From contig JAURDG010000062.1 in the NCBI GenBank assembly GCA_030828025.1, forward strand, positions 1 through 7,324: DNA of 7,324 bases, written 5' to 3'. The stretch comes from Flavobacteriaceae bacterium (GTDB taxonomy: Bacteria > Bacteroidota > Bacteroidia > Flavobacteriales > Flavobacteriaceae). Shown here piece by piece: positions 5,275 to 7,324 of the stretch. The stretch's first letter is position 1. Each line of letters starts with the position of its first letter. The position numbers were made by a program, and so were the translations under genes. The notes beneath the pieces were generated by a model. It did no database searches. It was not told where the DNA came from and saw only the letters and a program-made list of their open reading frames with translations.

Positions 5275-7323
5275 TTATTCTGGATTAACGACTACACTTT
5301 CGAGTGAAAGTGTAATGTCTTGTCCGCCAAGGTTAAAACTTTTCTTACTCGGTACCATTAATCCTGACTGCTCCGTATAGTCGGAATAATCCGTAGTATT
5401 CGTTTGCATTTGACCACCAAAATTAACCATGCTTGATTCCCTAAGTTTTAATCCAGAGTCCACGCCGTAGTAAAATGTGTAACTAACGCCAACGCCAGGA
5501 ACTTTTAGCACATATGCATTTTCGCCATTTACCTCATCAATTCCCTCAAGGCTTAGTTCCTCGCTGTTGAGTAATGCCATTTCGGGTAAGGCTCCTAATG
5601 TTTTTTTAAGATCATCAAAAATATCTTTTGGCATATCCATTTGATTGGGCCCTTGCTTCATGTACGCACCTTCTTGAGTAACTACACTGGTCATCATGGC
5701 ATTGCCACCCATCGAAATGACCTGCTTCTGCTCTTGGGCTGAATTGGTTTCTTCTACCTCAATAACATTTTGCCTAAAACTTCCCGTATATGTCAGGCTT
5801 AATTTGTTTAAATCCGCAAGTGCATGCGCACCAATTTTTTCAAGATAGGTGGTCAACACATCCTTTGCGGTTACACCATCGGCTACGGCTGCTTTTTGTG
5901 GACGCTCAATAGCAATCCCATATTTGTCGTAATAGTTTACCGACAGCTTGGCTCCGTTAAAGACAACCTGTTCCAAGTTGTCCAAAACGTCCACGCCTTT
6001 ACCCGTAACAATCACACGTGCTTGATCAACATTAAAGTATTTTTGAGCAACACGCTGAACGTCTTCTGCCGTTACCGCATTGATGTTGTCTAAATAGTTT
6101 TTGTAAAAATCTTGATCCAAATCTTCGGTAGCAATTTCTAAGGCAAACTGCGCAATAGTGGCAGGATTTTCTAATGAGCGTACAAAGCTTCCCACGTATT
6201 TAGCTTTAGCTTTTTTCAATTCACTATCCGAAACCAAATCGGTGCGCATACGCTTGATTTCACTGAGTAATTCCACGACTGCGCTATCGGTAACTTCGTT
6301 GCGAACGCTAGCACTAGCTCTAAATCTAGTAGCTGTGCGTTTGTTGTTTCCAATACTTGAGTACGATCCGTAAGTGTAGCCCTTGTCTTCACGAAGATTT
6401 AAAAACAGGCGTGCTTCGCCGCCACCGCCTAAAATGGAATTGGCCATCAACACAGGAAAATAATCGGAATCCTTTTTTGCTAGATGTGCTGTGCTTTGCA
6501 CCACAACTTCAGACTGTACCGCATTGGGCATGTTCACAAAGTCAATTTGTGTCTGCATCACGTTGTTAACCTCTGGAAGTGGGCTAACCGCAACAGGAGC
6601 TGCTTTCCATTTTTTAAACTGTTTTTTGACCAACTTTTCTACAGTAGCAGCATCGATATCGCCAACAACTACCAAATAGGCATTGTTTGGCTTGAAACGG
6701 GTAGTGTAAAAATGCGCCACGTCTTCGAGCTTGACGTTATTGACCGTTCCTTGCGTGATATACTCGCCATAAGGATGATCGCCACCATACGCCAAAAGGG
6801 CTTCTACACGTCGTGCGGCAGAAGTCACATTTTTCTCATCTGCTTTTAATCCATCAAGTAACAAGTCGCGCTCTTTGACAAATTCTTCCTCGGTAAAATT
6901 TGGATTTAAGGCAGCATCCGCCATCATCTCAAAAACGCGTGGGAAATAGCGTGTAAGCGACTGCGCAAAAGCACCCGAAGAACTGACACGAATGTTGGCT
7001 CCCATAAAGTCAACTTCGTCATAGAACTCTTCTTTTGCTATATTTTTGGAGCCTTTTCCCAACAAGCTGTTGGTGAGTTCGCCCATTCCAGCTTTTATAC
7101 CTTCCAAAATTGGTGGGTTATCAAGGGATAAACTTGCGCTTATTTGGGGTAATTTTCGATTTTCTACTACCATTACCCTTAGCCCATTCTTGAGTTTAAA
7201 TTGGTGCGGTTCGTTAATTTGTATGCTAGGCGCAGGTCCTGGTTTTGGCTGCTGGCTTCGGTCGATTTGTGCAATAGCCGAAACCGCCAATAATGAAATG
7301 AATAATACAAGTAATTTTTTCAT
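5275..7323 (-). CDS. M16-family (insulinase-like) non-catalytic peptidase homologue with C-terminal extension
   Basis: A 682-residue exported protein. The signal peptide (1-18) has a likely cut at AIA|Q. The first M16 domain (about 38-190) has the fold signature, but the zinc motif HxxEH is replaced by E82-L-T-N85-S86 in AGMGELTNSLLGKG, and the downstream Glu ligand region reads LLLDGLK. It should therefore not bind zinc or cut by itself. The second M16 domain (about 195-380) keeps Arg311 and Tyr318 in LREDKGYTYG, the R/Y pair that in two-subunit M16 enzymes is supplied by the non-catalytic partner. Residues about 480-682 form an extra beta-rich domain (LSLTYTGSF, YVLKVPGVGVSYTFYYGVDSGLKLRES, TTDYSDYTEQSGLMVPSK) that resembles a LolA/LolB-like fold. 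A catalytic M16 partner would be expected just outside the right edge. The ATG at 7323 fits the signal peptide; its ribosome site lies beyond the window. Confidence 0.93.
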   Translation of the reverse strand: MKKLLVLFISLLAVSAIAQIDRSQQPKPGPAPSIQINEPHQFKLKNGLRVMVVENRKLPQISASLSLDNPPILEGIKAGMGELTNSLLGKGSKNIAKEEFYDEVDFMGANIRVSSSGAFAQSLTRYFPRVFEMMADAALNPNFTEEEFVKERDLLLDGLKADEKNVTSAARRVEALLAYGGDHPYGEYITQGTVNNVKLEDVAHFYTTRFKPNNAYLVVVGDIDAATVEKLVKKQFKKWKAAPVAVSPLPEVNNVMQTQIDFVNMPNAVQSEVVVQSTAHLAKKDSDYFPVLMANSILGGGGEARLFLNLREDKGYTYGSYSSIGNNKRTATRFRASASVRNEVTDSAVVELLSEIKRMRTDLVSDSELKKAKAKYVGSFVRSLENPATIAQFALEIATEDLDQDFYKNYLDNINAVTAEDVQRVAQKYFNVDQARVIVTGKGVDVLDNLEQVVFNGAKLSVNYYDKYGIAIERPQKAAVADGVTAKDVLTTYLEKIGAHALADLNKLSLTYTGSFRQNVIEVEETNSAQEQKQVISMGGNAMMTSVVTQEGAYMKQGPNQMDMPKDIFDDLKKTLGALPEMALLNSEELSLEGIDEVNGENAYVLKVPGVGVSYTFYYGVDSGLKLRESSMVNFGGQMQTNTTDYSDYTEQSGLMVPSKKSFNLGGQDITLSLESVVVNPE
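5293..5314 (-). terminator. Hairpin inside the end of the M16 gene
   Basis: Perfect 9-bp inverted repeat TACACTTTC (5293-5301), loop GAGT, GAAAGTGTA (5306-5314), within codons for the final TLSLESVV of the M16 protein. It has no clean T-run downstream on the minus strand. Paired with the 13-bp hairpin 30 bases away in the opposing gene, it plausibly helps end or protect the minus-strand transcript. Confidence 0.4.
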
Positions 7324-7324
7324 G

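Noticed and set aside
6484..6849. Plus-strand open frame of 121 codons opposite the M16 gene
   Set aside because: No domain, odd composition, and fully inside the M16 coding region.
1..7324. Mobile element, CRISPR array, tRNA or defence system
   Set aside because: No long direct repeats, terminal inverted repeats, transposase, integrase, spacer array or tRNA-like fold was seen; all frames are accounted for by envelope and housekeeping genes.

Overview
The window reads as chromosomal DNA of a bacterium in the phylum Bacteroidota, most likely order Flavobacteriales. Three things point there. The gene order mutY - ssb - gldE - gldD, with an HU/IHF-type gene diverging from mutY, is a recognised flavobacterial cluster. 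GldD and GldE belong to the gliding-motility gene set of that group. Several gene fronts carry the Bacteroidota primary-sigma promoter motif (TAnnTTTG, in one case with an upstream TTTG at proper spacing) and almost no strong Shine-Dalgarno sites.

Layout. 23-313 (-): HU/IHF-family DNA-binding protein. 314-425: AT-rich divergent control region. 426-1460 (+): adenine DNA glycosylase MutY. 1487-1936 (+): single-strand DNA-binding protein, with its own near-perfect promoter in the end of mutY. 1947-3239 (+): GldE, a CNNM/CBS/CorC-type membrane protein. 3236-3781 (+): lipoprotein GldD, overlapping gldE by ATGA. 3778-4311 (-): a lipoprotein with one heavy-metal-associated (HMA) domain and a repeated cysteine/lysine-rich tail; it meets gldD tail to tail in a shared TTAA. 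4312-4381: a second short divergent control region. 4382-5269 (+): EamA/DMT-family transporter. 5275-7323 (-): secreted M16-family peptidase homologue without the zinc-binding motif, with an extra C-terminal domain. No stretch above 300 bases lacks a gene, and I see no RNA gene, CRISPR array, insertion sequence or prophage.

How the genes fit together. HU, MutY and SSB are housekeeping DNA-handling proteins. GldE and GldD are translationally coupled envelope proteins associated with gliding and the type IX secretion machinery. The right half is a looser collection of envelope genes (metal-binding lipoprotein, transporter, M16 homologue). Gene packing is very tight: one tail-to-tail junction overlaps by 4 bp, and the other has a 5-bp gap with hairpins buried in the last codons of both genes.

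Nothing here looks like a wholly new multi-gene system. The most distinctive items are the Cys/Lys repeat tail of the HMA lipoprotein, the non-catalytic M16 protein with an apparent LolA-like extension, the terminator-like hairpins inside coding ends, and the compact divergent control regions.
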